A stretch of DNA of 64,000 nt from Cyclobacteriaceae bacterium. Its GTDB lineage: Bacteria > Bacteroidota > Bacteroidia > Cytophagales > Cyclobacteriaceae. Shown here piece by piece: positions 34,479 through 41,763 of this stretch; position 1 is the stretch's first letter; the number at the start of each line of letters is the position of its first letter. The stretch is taken from NCBI GenBank assembly GCA_016787605.1, contig JAEUUE010000128.1, positions 1 through 64,000 on the forward strand. The letters run 5' to 3'. A program made the translations under genes and the position numbers. The notes under the pieces were generated by a model. It saw nothing but the letters and a program-made list of their open reading frames with translations, ran no database searches and had not been told where the DNA came from.

Positions 34479-35048
34479 ATGAATTTGAAGGAAATTCTTT
34501 CCGTCACCCTCATCCTGTTTTCCGTGATCGATATCCTGGGGTCTATCCCCTTTGTGATTCTCATTCGCCAGCGGGAGGGCCGGATTTACTCTGAACGGGC
34601 CACCCTGATTGCCGCCGCCCTGATGGTGGTCTTTCTGTTCCTTGGGCAATCGATCCTCAGGCTTTTCGGCCTGGACATCGGTTCTTTTGCCGTTGCGGGT
34701 TCCATCGTCATGTTTATTATTGCCATGGAGATGATCCTGGGCATCACGCTGATCAAAGACGACCCCGATGCCCAGGGCAGCGGTTCTATCGTTCCCATCG
34801 CCTTCCCCCTCATCGCCGGCGCGGGAACACTGACCACCATCCTGTCGCTTAGGGCCGTGTACGAAGAATCCAACATCCTGATTGGCATCCTCCTCAACTC
34901 CATATTCGTTTACATCGTGCTGCGGGCCAGTCCGTGGATGGAAAAGAAGATCGGCAAATCCGGCTTCGTGATCCTCCGCAAGGTATTCGGGGTCATTCTG
35001 CTTTCCATTGCGGTCAAGATCTTCAAGTCCAATATCTTTATCGGGTGA
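34479..35048 (+). CDS. MarC-family integral membrane protein
   Basis: A 189-aa protein with six predicted membrane helices. MarC-family marks are the first helix VTLILFSVIDILGSIPFVI, the pseudo-repeat ITLIKDDPDAQGSGSIVPIAFPLIAGAGTLTTI, and the closing VILRKVFGVILLSIAVKI. Despite the name, the family is not established as an antibiotic exporter; its function is unknown. The stop overlaps the rnhA GTG start (35045-35048). Confidence 0.85.
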   Translation: MNLKEILSVTLILFSVIDILGSIPFVILIRQREGRIYSERATLIAAALMVVFLFLGQSILRLFGLDIGSFAVAGSIVMFIIAMEMILGITLIKDDPDAQGSGSIVPIAFPLIAGAGTLTTILSLRAVYEESNILIGILLNSIFVYIVLRASPWMEKKIGKSGFVILRKVFGVILLSIAVKIFKSNIFIG

Positions 35049-35506
35049 TCAAGCTCTTTACTGACGGCGCCGCCAAGGGAAACCCGGGACCGGGAGGCTA
35101 TGGAGTCATCCTGAAATACGGCGGTCATGAAAAAGAACTCAGCCAGGGATTCCGGCTTACCACCAACAACCGGATGGAGTTGCTCGCCGTGATCGCCGGG
35201 TTGGAAGCCATTCGACGGCACGACATTCCGATCACCATTTACTCCGACTCCAAGTATGTGGTGGAAGCCGTGAAGCAGGGCTGGATCTGGGGCTGGGAGA
35301 AGAAAGATTTTAAGAACAAGGCGAACCCCGACCTGTGGAAGCGCTACATCAAGCTGCATCACAGGCTAAACCCCAAGTTCGTCTGGATTCGCGGACACGC
35401 CGGCCATCCGGAAAATGAGCGGTGTGATCAACTCGCGGTCGCGGCTGCAGAGGGGGGCGATCTGGAGATTGATAAAGGTTACGAGGAAAAAGTGAATAGT
35501 GAATAG
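35045..35506 (+). CDS. rnhA: ribonuclease HI
   Basis: A 153-aa enzyme that cuts RNA in RNA-DNA hybrids. Start is the GTG at 35045, overlapping the MarC stop, because the first residues IKLFTDGAAKGNPGPGGYG are the canonical opening. The catalytic set is Asp7, Glu45 (NNRMEL), Asp68 (YSDSKYV) and Asp128 (ERCDQL). The basic handle WGWEKKDFKNKANPDLWKR is present. The last codons (VNSE and stop) lie inside a heptad repeat array (35491-35511), so the array has shaped the C-terminus. Confidence 0.95.
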   Translation: MIKLFTDGAAKGNPGPGGYGVILKYGGHEKELSQGFRLTTNNRMELLAVIAGLEAIRRHDIPITIYSDSKYVVEAVKQGWIWGWEKKDFKNKANPDLWKRYIKLHHRLNPKFVWIRGHAGHPENERCDQLAVAAAEGGDLEIDKGYEEKVNSE

Positions 35507-35511
35507 TGAAG
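35491..35511 (+). repeat. heptad repeat (AGTGAAT), left side of the deleted S23 locus
   Basis: AGTGAAT, AGTGAAT, AGTGAAG: three 7-nt units overlapping the stop of rnhA. A facing array of the same heptad on the other strand is at 35872-35885. Confidence 0.7.
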
Positions 35512-35534
35512 ATGGGAAGATGAGGGTGATTAAT

Positions 35535-35762
35535 CTAAAGGCCGGCTTTTAACTTCTTTACGGTTGCCGCCAGCATGGCGATGAGTTCGCCGCAAGAACC
35601 TTGTAGATCCTTGAAATGCTCCGGACCAATAATGCCGGAGTCTTTGAGCAGAAATTGTCTGCCCAGAACGAATTCCTTTTGGGTTTCGAAGAGAAACTTT
35701 GATAGCCTAATGACCTTTCGAGCAAACAAATAGCTATTTTCACGTAGTGGACCGTCCTTCAT
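35535..35762 (-). pseudogene. four-helix-bundle (S23/IVS-type) protein with internal deletion
   Basis: A 75-aa open frame. The first 38 residues (ENSYLFARKVIRLSKFLFETQKEFVLGRQ) match helix 1 and the following turn of the S23/IVS four-helix-bundle family. The last 30 (EHFKDLQGSCGELIAMLAATVKKLK) match its final helix. The central two helices, about 45 residues normally carrying the SGxSIGANxEEA motif, are missing, joined in frame at LLKDSGIIGPEH. Intact relatives are at 59677 and 62172. It is bracketed by inverted heptad arrays as they are. Probably a decayed or minimal derivative. Confidence 0.7.
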
Positions 35763-35871
35763 GATTTGAAGATGCGATCGAAGTGACCATTAACCAAGAA
35801 TTGACTTGACGGTTTTCCTTACAATTACACTTCCTTCACATCCAGGCTCCACTTCACATTCCAACCTCATT

Positions 35872-35885
35872 TTTCACTTTTCACT
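35872..35885 (-). repeat. heptad repeat (TTTCACT), right side of the deleted S23 locus
   Basis: TTTCACT, TTTCACT: two 7-nt units, the reverse complement of AGTGAAA, facing the array at 35491-35511. They overlap the stop codon of the saccharopine dehydrogenase gene. Degenerate units extend to about 35826. Confidence 0.65.
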
Positions 35886-37203
35886 TCTCCTCCAACTCCA
35901 CCCCCAACGTCTTCAGCTCAGCAAGAATGGGATCATAGAACTCTTTGGTTACTGGCACCACTACGCCGCGGGATTTGATTTTGCCTTCGAGCAGGAGTTT
36001 GGCGGCAATACCCAGCGGGAGACCGACCGTCTTGGCCATGGCGGTGCGCACCGAATCATCGCCCTTAGCCACGAGCGTCGCCTGGGTCTCCTGTCCGCGA
36101 CCGTCTTTGGCATAGCGAAACCGATGCCACATGACAATCATATCCTTGTCATCCGGGGCCAACTTCCACTTCTTGTTCAGGATATGTTCCAGCACCTGCG
36201 CAGGCGTACCTTCCTCCAACCCGACCGGGGTTTCATCAAAAAGTCCCGTCCAGCGCAACTTGGCCAGCTCCGGCCCATCCTGCGTGACGCCGGTTTGCTT
36301 CGCAATTTTTTCCTCGAGTTTGCGTGTCGCATGATAGCCGGTGAACGAATTGAGAAATGAACGGTGCGTCATTTCCGAAACACCTTCCATGGAATACGAG
36401 TCATCGGTACAGCCCAACTGAACCAACACATCCCATGCGGCGCAAAAGCCTTCGTTGCGAAGGGTGCCACGAAGCATGGTCTTGATATCCTGCAGTCCGT
36501 AGAGCGCGCGATAGCCCAATGAGTCCCGGTTGGCATACCCTTCATAGCGGCCATACCCTGTCACTTCAACCGGTGTTACCCGTTTGAACAATTGTTGATA
36601 AGGAATGTATTTGAACTGCCCCTCCTGGAGGAACTTCGCTGTGCCCTGTCCGGCCATCACCACGTTGCGAGGATTCCAGGTGAACTTGTATCGCCACGGG
36701 TTTGCAGGGTCAGTCTCCGGAGCGATAAGGCCGCCGGTAAAGGATTCGAAGGAATACAAGTCTGCCCCTTCTGACCGGAGGCGGTCGATCACCTGCATGG
36801 CGCTCATGTGGTCGATACCCGGGTCAAGACCGCATTCATTGAGAAACAGCAGGCCGGCGTTCTTGGCTTCTGCATTGAGCGCGTGCATATCCTGCGACAC
36901 GTAGCTGGCGGTAAGCAGATGTTTGCGATGCTTGAGGCAAAACTTGGCTACCAGCGGATGGTACATAGCCGGCAGCACGGAGATCACAAGGTCATGAGCA
37001 GCGATCACGGTCTCCGAGCCCTCTTTCTTGACATCAAACGCGATGGCCTTGCCACTGGCCGAATTACCTACGCGCTCGCGGGCAGCCGCTTCGCTGACGT
37101 CCCCCACGGTCACTTTCCAGGATTGGCCGGGAGCTTTCTCCAGGAGGTAGCTGATCAGTGCAGAAGACGAACGGCCGGCGCCAAGGACAAGAATGGAACG
37201 CAT
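35881..37203 (-). CDS. saccharopine dehydrogenase family protein
   Basis: A 440-aa NAD(P)-dependent enzyme. The Rossmann motif is at the N-terminus (ILVLGAGRSSSALISYLLE), followed by HDLVISVLPAMYHPLVAKFCLKH, TASYVSQDMHALNAEAKNAGL and NECGLDPGIDHMSAM, the hallmark of saccharopine dehydrogenase (glutamate-forming, Lys9-type) that acts in lysine metabolism. Length matches the stand-alone enzyme. I see no lysine-ketoglutarate reductase half or partner here. It is divergent from cdd; two tandem palindromes lie between them (37230-37259). Confidence 0.9.
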   Translation of the reverse strand: MRSILVLGAGRSSSALISYLLEKAPGQSWKVTVGDVSEAAARERVGNSASGKAIAFDVKKEGSETVIAAHDLVISVLPAMYHPLVAKFCLKHRKHLLTASYVSQDMHALNAEAKNAGLLFLNECGLDPGIDHMSAMQVIDRLRSEGADLYSFESFTGGLIAPETDPANPWRYKFTWNPRNVVMAGQGTAKFLQEGQFKYIPYQQLFKRVTPVEVTGYGRYEGYANRDSLGYRALYGLQDIKTMLRGTLRNEGFCAAWDVLVQLGCTDDSYSMEGVSEMTHRSFLNSFTGYHATRKLEEKIAKQTGVTQDGPELAKLRWTGLFDETPVGLEEGTPAQVLEHILNKKWKLAPDDKDMIVMWHRFRYAKDGRGQETQATLVAKGDDSVRTAMAKTVGLPLGIAAKLLLEGKIKSRGVVVPVTKEFYDPILAELKTLGVELEEK

Positions 37204-37229
37204 AAGGGGAATATTTCACGCAATTTATC

Positions 37230-37259
37230 CCCAAATGGGATATGATTTCCCAATTTGGG
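37230..37259. promoter_or_regulatory. two tandem palindromes, candidate operator
   Basis: CCCAAATGGG (37230-37239) and CCCAATTTGGG (37249-37259) are separate palindromes whose centres are about 20 nt apart, roughly two helical turns. Together they can also fold as one imperfect hairpin. They lie between the divergent saccharopine dehydrogenase and cdd starts. Confidence 0.5.
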
Positions 37260-37302
37260 CATAATGGTTTAATTTCAAATCTCACGATTAACCGGTGAAG
37301 CC

Positions 37303-37770
37303 ATGAAGGAGATGACGTTCTTTTCTTCGCTCGAAGACCTTGATTCCGAATCCAAGTACCTCGTTCACAAAGCCAAAGAAGCCGCCCAGCACGCGTACGC
37401 TCCCTATTCAAAATTTCACGTCGGCGCAGCCCTGCTCCTTGACGACGGAAGCTATGTGCCGGGCTCCAACCAGGAGAATGCCTCTTACCCGCTCTGCATG
37501 TGCGCCGAACGCGTGGCCCTGTACGCGGCGGCCGCTCTGCATCCTGACAAGGTGATCAAAAAGATCGCCGTCGTCGCCCACAAGAAGAATCACAAGGAAC
37601 TGGCCAACGCCAGCTCTTGCGGCGCCTGCCGGCAAGTGCTTCGCGAATTCGAGGTACGCCAGGGGGAGCCGATCCAGGTGGTCATGTATGATGATAATAA
37701 GTGGATCCGTTGTGAATCCACCGAAGCTCTCCTGCCCCTGAGTTTCGACCGCAGTCACCTCAAGGACTGA
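37303..37770 (+). CDS. cdd: cytidine deaminase
   Basis: A 155-aa zinc enzyme of pyrimidine salvage. Motifs: AYAPYSKFHVGAALL, NQENASYPLCMCAERVAL with zinc ligand Cys67 and catalytic Glu69, and SSCGACRQVLREF with ligands Cys106 and Cys109. Length is that of the tetrameric class. The esterase gene follows after 7 nt on the same strand. Confidence 0.95.
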   Translation: MKEMTFFSSLEDLDSESKYLVHKAKEAAQHAYAPYSKFHVGAALLLDDGSYVPGSNQENASYPLCMCAERVALYAAAALHPDKVIKKIAVVAHKKNHKELANASSCGACRQVLREFEVRQGEPIQVVMYDDNKWIRCESTEALLPLSFDRSHLKD

Positions 37771-37777
37771 CGGCACG

Positions 37778-38443
37778 ATGGAGGAAAAGAAAACCCGCTT
37801 TGATTATGAGGCCCGCTATTTCACCGCAGGCAACCTGAACCAGGACACCCGCCAGGTCTGGATTGTCTTTCACGGATACGGCCAGCTGGCGCAGTACTTT
37901 CTCCGGAAGTTCGAACCGTTGACGGAACACGGGATATTCCTCCTGGCCCCTGAAGGCCTGTCCAGATTCTACCTGTCCGAGCTGACCAACGCCGGCCGCG
38001 CCGACAACCGGGTGGGCGCCACCTGGATGACGCGGGAGAACCGACTGATGGACATCGACAATTATATCCGGTACCTCAACGGGGTGTTTGCCAAAGAACT
38101 TGACGACACGAAGGCACCCATCACCCTTCTCGCCTTTTCGCAAGGCTGCGCCACCGCCTGCCGCTGGGCCACCCATGGACGCCTCCGGTTTGACCGGCTC
38201 ATCCTCTGGGCAGGTCTCTTCCCGCCCGACATGGACTTCGAGAAAGGACACAACGTACTGGAGGGAAAGAAAACGTACATGGTCGTCGGCGACCAGGATC
38301 CTTACCTGACATCCGAACGGATGAAGGAGTTTGATGAATTATCAAAGAAGCTGGGCATCCAGCCAGAGAAGGTGGTGTTTGAGGGGAAGCATGAGCTGAA
38401 TGAGCGGGTGCTTCGGTCGTTGGCCACGAATTACACGAATTGA
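37778..38443 (+). CDS. alpha/beta-hydrolase, phospholipase/carboxylesterase family
   Basis: A 221-aa cytosolic alpha/beta-hydrolase. The oxyanion-hole motif is WIVFHGYGQLAQY, the nucleophile elbow LLAFSQGCATA (Ser121), the acid Asp172 or Asp174 (VVGDQDPYLT), and the His in FEGKHELNE (His205). The C-terminal residues ATNYTN and the stop are encoded by a short repeat (CACGAATTA, CACGAATTG, CACGAATG; 38425-38451), so the original C-terminus was probably slightly different. Substrate unknown. Confidence 0.85.
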   Translation: MEEKKTRFDYEARYFTAGNLNQDTRQVWIVFHGYGQLAQYFLRKFEPLTEHGIFLLAPEGLSRFYLSELTNAGRADNRVGATWMTRENRLMDIDNYIRYLNGVFAKELDDTKAPITLLAFSQGCATACRWATHGRLRFDRLILWAGLFPPDMDFEKGHNVLEGKKTYMVVGDQDPYLTSERMKEFDELSKKLGIQPEKVVFEGKHELNERVLRSLATNYTN

Positions 38444-38451
38444 CACGAATG
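38425..38451. repeat. 9-nt tandem repeat (CACGAATTA) spanning a gene junction
   Basis: CACGAATTA, CACGAATTG, then CACGAATG one base later. The repeat supplies the last codons and stop of the hydrolase and the start codon of the next gene. Confidence 0.7.
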
Positions 38452-39390
38452 AAAAACTTCGAGGCGGACGAAATCAATCGGGTCCCGATGAAGGTGGCGA
38501 TCGGGTTGATGAGGGAGGCCTTTCAGATGCTGAGCGAGGGAAGCGTGAAAGTGCCTCTTCGCACGGTGATGGAAACCGAAGACAAGTCCGGTCTTTCGTT
38601 GTTTATGCCCTCCTACGCCCCGGCGTGGAACTTGTTTGGACTGAAGATGGTGACCGTATTCCCGGGCAACCAGCCGCCCAACCCGGTCATCCAGGGAAAG
38701 ATGATCCTGATGGACGCTGTCCACGGGCAACCCCTGGCCACCCTGGATGCGGCCTCTCTCACGGCGCTCCGGACGGGCGCCGCTTCCGGCCTGGCCACCG
38801 AACTTTTGTCGAGACCGAACTCCTCATCGTTGGCGATTTTTGGAACCGGGGCCCAGGCCAGGACACAGGTGGCCGGGGTGGTCGCGGTACGGAAGATCAC
38901 CAGGATCCTGGTGAAAGGAACCACACCAAAGAAAGAAGAGGACTTCTGTCGCTTGATCTCCGAAGAATACGCTATCCCTTGTGAGTCCTTGGCCGCTCCG
39001 GAAAATCTGCGCGAAGTGGATGTGGTGTGCACAGCCACGACGTCGGCCGTCCCTTTATTCAAGCTGGCCCACCTTAAGCCCGGCACACACATCAATGCCG
39101 TAGGTTCCTACAAGCCGCATCTCCGCGAACTATCGGAGGAGGTGATTCGCAGTTGCCGGCTCGTGGTCGACCAGCGCGCGGCGGTACTCCACGAAGCAGG
39201 CGAACTGGCCATCCCCATCCAGGAAGGCACGCTTACCCCGGATAGTATTTATGCGGAGTTGGGCGAGATCGTTGCCGGGAAAGCCGGGCGGCAATCGGAC
39301 CAGGAACTGACCGTATTCAAATCGGTGGGAAATGCGGTCCAGGATTTGGCTGTTGCCCGGTACCTGTCAGATAATGAGTGCAGGGCCTAG
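38449..39390 (+). CDS. ornithine cyclodeaminase / mu-crystallin family protein
   Basis: A 313-aa NAD(P)-binding protein, start at the ATG at 38449, which lies inside a repeat unit; a TTG at 38440 would overlap the upstream stop. Family features: PLRTVMETEDKSGLSLFMPSYAP, GLKMVTVFPGNQPPNPVIQG, ALRTGAASGLATELLSR, then the Rossmann motif LAIFGTGAQARTQV, VVCTATTSAVPLF, HINAVGSYKPHLREL and VVDQR. The family includes ornithine cyclodeaminase, alanine dehydrogenase and ketimine reductases; the sequence alone does not fix the substrate. Confidence 0.9.
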   Translation: MKNFEADEINRVPMKVAIGLMREAFQMLSEGSVKVPLRTVMETEDKSGLSLFMPSYAPAWNLFGLKMVTVFPGNQPPNPVIQGKMILMDAVHGQPLATLDAASLTALRTGAASGLATELLSRPNSSSLAIFGTGAQARTQVAGVVAVRKITRILVKGTTPKKEEDFCRLISEEYAIPCESLAAPENLREVDVVCTATTSAVPLFKLAHLKPGTHINAVGSYKPHLRELSEEVIRSCRLVVDQRAAVLHEAGELAIPIQEGTLTPDSIYAELGEIVAGKAGRQSDQELTVFKSVGNAVQDLAVARYLSDNECRA

Positions 39391-39396
39391 GTGTTC

Positions 39397-39421
39397 GTCC
39401 TACACCTGTCAGATGTAGGAC
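39397..39421 (+). repeat. REP-like palindrome, copy 3 (single hairpin)
   Basis: GTCCTACACCTG and CAGATGTAGGAC around a 1-nt loop: the same palindrome with one mismatch. The companion hairpin found in the other copies is not seen next to it. Confidence 0.8.
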
Positions 39422-39473
39422 ACCGATATGGTACAAAGATCAAAAAGCCAGTCCGGAAATCAGGCACCAGGCC

Positions 39474-39530
39474 GATCAGGCTTTCCTGATGCGGCTAGAC
39501 AGATGTCCTACACCTGTCAGGTGCAGGACA
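39474..39530 (+). repeat. REP-like two-hairpin element, copy 4
   Basis: ATCAGG (39475-39480) and CCTGAT (39485-39490) form the first hairpin. The 13-nt-arm palindrome with one mismatch is at 39504-39530. The distance from the start of the first hairpin to the palindrome equals that in copy 1, and 19 of the first 23 bases match copy 1. The pair with copy 3 lies in the gap between convergent genes. Confidence 0.85.
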
Positions 39531-39566
39531 CCAAGTTGCTCCTGGCAGACCGTTGACTTCTCGGGT

Positions 39567-40526
39567 TTACTTCTTAAACATCTCGCTCAGGAATCCCCAA
39601 CCATAGCCGAAGAACTGGGCCATGGCCGAAGGCACGGTAAGAAATGCCGCTGAAAATGAACGGGTGACCCGGAAGCAGTCGATCGTCAGAAGAATTCCGT
39701 AGACAAACAGAATGACTAACCCCAATATCCCGAGTGGTCGGTAGAGGATCAACAGGATCGGAAGAGATATAAATCCCAGGAGAACAAAAGCAGGGAACCA
39801 ATGCACCGGCTTGATCTCCGAAGGATGAGCCTTGCCAACCCGAACACGCCCGCGTCCGAATCCTTCCGTCTGGTGAAAAAATTGTGCCAGCTCCGTCCGC
39901 CGCTTGTGGTAGACAAACGCATCAGGAATGAGACCAATGCGGAAACCGGCCTTGCGGATACGAATGCTCAACTCGATATCCTCGGCCAGCCGGTCAAATT
40001 TGAAACCTCCTGTCGCCTCCCAGACTTTCCGGCTGAAGCCCATGTTGAAGCTGCGGGGCTGGAACTTCTCGGCCTGGTTTTTTCCGCCCCGGATTCCCCC
40101 GGTAGTTAGCACCGATGACATGGTGTAGGCCATGGCCTGCTGAAGCGAAGAGAATGATTCATGGCCGCGATCCGGGCCGCCCCAGGCATCGAGCGGGTCG
40201 GACTGCAGGTGCTTCTCCACCACCTCAAAATATTCCGGGGGCAGGATGCAATCCGAGTCGAACATTACAAAGTATTGTCCCCGGGCATGCTCGAAGCCAA
40301 AATTCCGGCTCGGCCCCGGGCCCGTGTTGGGCTTGGTGAAGTACTCGATCCGGAGACGCCCGACAAACTCTTCATATACTGACTCCGCCCGCTTTGTCGA
40401 GCCGTCTTCGATCACCAGGACTTCAAAATCCCGGAACATTTGCCGGGTCAGGCTTTCCAGAAGCTCCCGGAGCTCGTCGGGGCGATTGTACACAGGAATG
40501 ACAACACTGTATTTGGGCAAAGCCAT
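39567..40526 (-). CDS. family 2 glycosyltransferase with C-terminal membrane segments
   Basis: A 319-aa GT-A glycosyltransferase. YSVVIPVYNRPDELRELLESL is the family-2 opening, with PGPSRNFGFEHARGQYFVMFDSDCILPPEY (donor-site D-x-D-type), and KFDRLAEDIELSIRIRKAG as acceptor-side ED motif. Two hydrophobic segments near the C-terminus (about residues 243-290) would hold it at the inner membrane. It probably builds a surface glycan; no other glycan genes are adjacent. A TAATTTTG promoter-like element (complement of 40534-40541) lies 7 nt before its start. Confidence 0.9.
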   Translation of the reverse strand: MALPKYSVVIPVYNRPDELRELLESLTRQMFRDFEVLVIEDGSTKRAESVYEEFVGRLRIEYFTKPNTGPGPSRNFGFEHARGQYFVMFDSDCILPPEYFEVVEKHLQSDPLDAWGGPDRGHESFSSLQQAMAYTMSSVLTTGGIRGGKNQAEKFQPRSFNMGFSRKVWEATGGFKFDRLAEDIELSIRIRKAGFRIGLIPDAFVYHKRRTELAQFFHQTEGFGRGRVRVGKAHPSEIKPVHWFPAFVLLGFISLPILLILYRPLGILGLVILFVYGILLTIDCFRVTRSFSAAFLTVPSAMAQFFGYGWGFLSEMFKK

Positions 40527-40533
40527 AGCTCGA

Positions 40534-40541
40534 CAAAATTA
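40534..40541 (-). promoter_or_regulatory. TAnnTTTG -7 promoter element before the glycosyltransferase gene
   Basis: The complement reads TAATTTTG, 7 nt upstream of the start codon at 40526, giving a very short leader. Confidence 0.4.
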
Positions 40542-40584
40542 ACAAAAGCGATGGGGCGTCAGGGCCCGAAAAGTCGGATTTCAT

Positions 40585-40622
40585 AATCCTAAGAATCCTA
40601 CTTCATCCTACGAATCCTATTC
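40585..40622. repeat. short tandem repeat (AATCCTAAG type) upstream of dnaX
   Basis: Four units around ATCCTA[ACT] spaced 9 to 11 nt (AATCCTAAG, AATCCTAC, ATCCTACG, AATCCTAT) lie 17 nt before the dnaX start. Confidence 0.6.
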
Positions 40623-40638
40623 TTATCTTGCCACCCCG

Positions 40639-41763
40639 ATGGATCATTTCGTTGTTTCAGCCCGCAAGTATCGCCCCCTTGGTTTTGAGGAGGTCGTGGG
40701 CCAGGAGCACATCACCACCACCCTCAAGAATGCCATCGACAGCAACAAGCTGGCCCAGGCGCTGCTCTTTTGCGGTCCCCGGGGTGTGGGAAAGACCACC
40801 TGCGCACGCATCGTGGCCCGGATGATCAACGGGTTTGAAGAAAAGGCCGAAGTCAACACGCTGAATATTTTTGAACTCGACGCCGCGTCGAACAACTCGG
40901 TGGAAGACATCCGCAACCTGATCGACCAGGTGCGCTACCCACCGCAATACGGAAAATTCAAGGTCTACATCATCGATGAAGTGCACATGCTCTCCAACCA
41001 GGCCTTCAATGCCTTTTTGAAGACCCTGGAGGAACCGCCTTCCTATGCCATCTTCATCCTGGCGACAACCGAAAAGCACAAAGTCATTCCGACCATCCTT
41101 TCGCGGTGCCAGATCTTTGACTTTAACCGGATCCAGATTTCCGATATCGCCCGGCAGCTGAAGAAGATCGCCGACCGGGAGAAGATCAAAACTGAAGAGG
41201 CGGCCCTGCACCTCATCGCCCAGAAGGCCGACGGCGCCCTGCGCGATGCACTTTCCATCTTCGACCTGATGGTGACCTTTTCCCAGGGCAAAGGGGTGAC
41301 CTTCCAGGATGCGCTCAACAACCTGCACATCCTCGATTACGAGTATTACTTCAAGGTCGTCGACGGGCTCCTCGCCCAAAACCCGACCGTTCCCTTGCTC
41401 CTGTTCGATGAGATCCTTCACAAAGGCTTCGACGGGCAGAACTTCATCGTTGGCCTGATGGAACATATCCGCAACCTGATGATGACCCAGGATGAGCGGA
41501 CGGTGAAACTCCTGGAGGTGCCGGACACGATCCGTAAGAAGTACGTGGAACAGTCCAAAGCCGCCCCCTACGCCCTGCTTCTCTCCTGGCTGAACATCGG
41601 CAATCAGTGCGACATCAATTACAAAATGAGCCGCAATCAGCGGCTGCTCGTTGAGTTGGCCCTGATGAAAATGGCACACGTGCGATCCGTCGTCAGCGCC
41701 AGCCCGGAAACAGCCTCTGCTGCACCTGCCCCGCCCGCAGCATTAAAAAAAAAATTGAGTTAA
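40639..41763 (+). CDS. dnaX: DNA polymerase III gamma form (zero-frame dnaX product)
   Basis: A 374-aa clamp-loader ATPase. YRPLGFEEVVGQEHI opens the AAA+ domain. Walker A is GPRGVGKTT (Lys52), Walker B DEVHML (113-118), sensor 1 LATTEKHKVIPTILSRCQIF, and the arginine finger is in SRC. The four-Cys zinc module normally found between Walker A and ELDAASNN is absent here (MINGFEEKAEVNTLNIFELD). The frame ends at TAA 41761-41763, nine nt after a run of ten A. This gives a gamma-like protein ending in LKKKLS that lacks the tau C-terminus. Confidence 0.9.
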   Translation: MDHFVVSARKYRPLGFEEVVGQEHITTTLKNAIDSNKLAQALLFCGPRGVGKTTCARIVARMINGFEEKAEVNTLNIFELDAASNNSVEDIRNLIDQVRYPPQYGKFKVYIIDEVHMLSNQAFNAFLKTLEEPPSYAIFILATTEKHKVIPTILSRCQIFDFNRIQISDIARQLKKIADREKIKTEEAALHLIAQKADGALRDALSIFDLMVTFSQGKGVTFQDALNNLHILDYEYYFKVVDGLLAQNPTVPLLLFDEILHKGFDGQNFIVGLMEHIRNLMMTQDERTVKLLEVPDTIRKKYVEQSKAAPYALLLSWLNIGNQCDINYKMSRNQRLLVELALMKMAHVRSVVSASPETASAAPAPPAALKKKLS

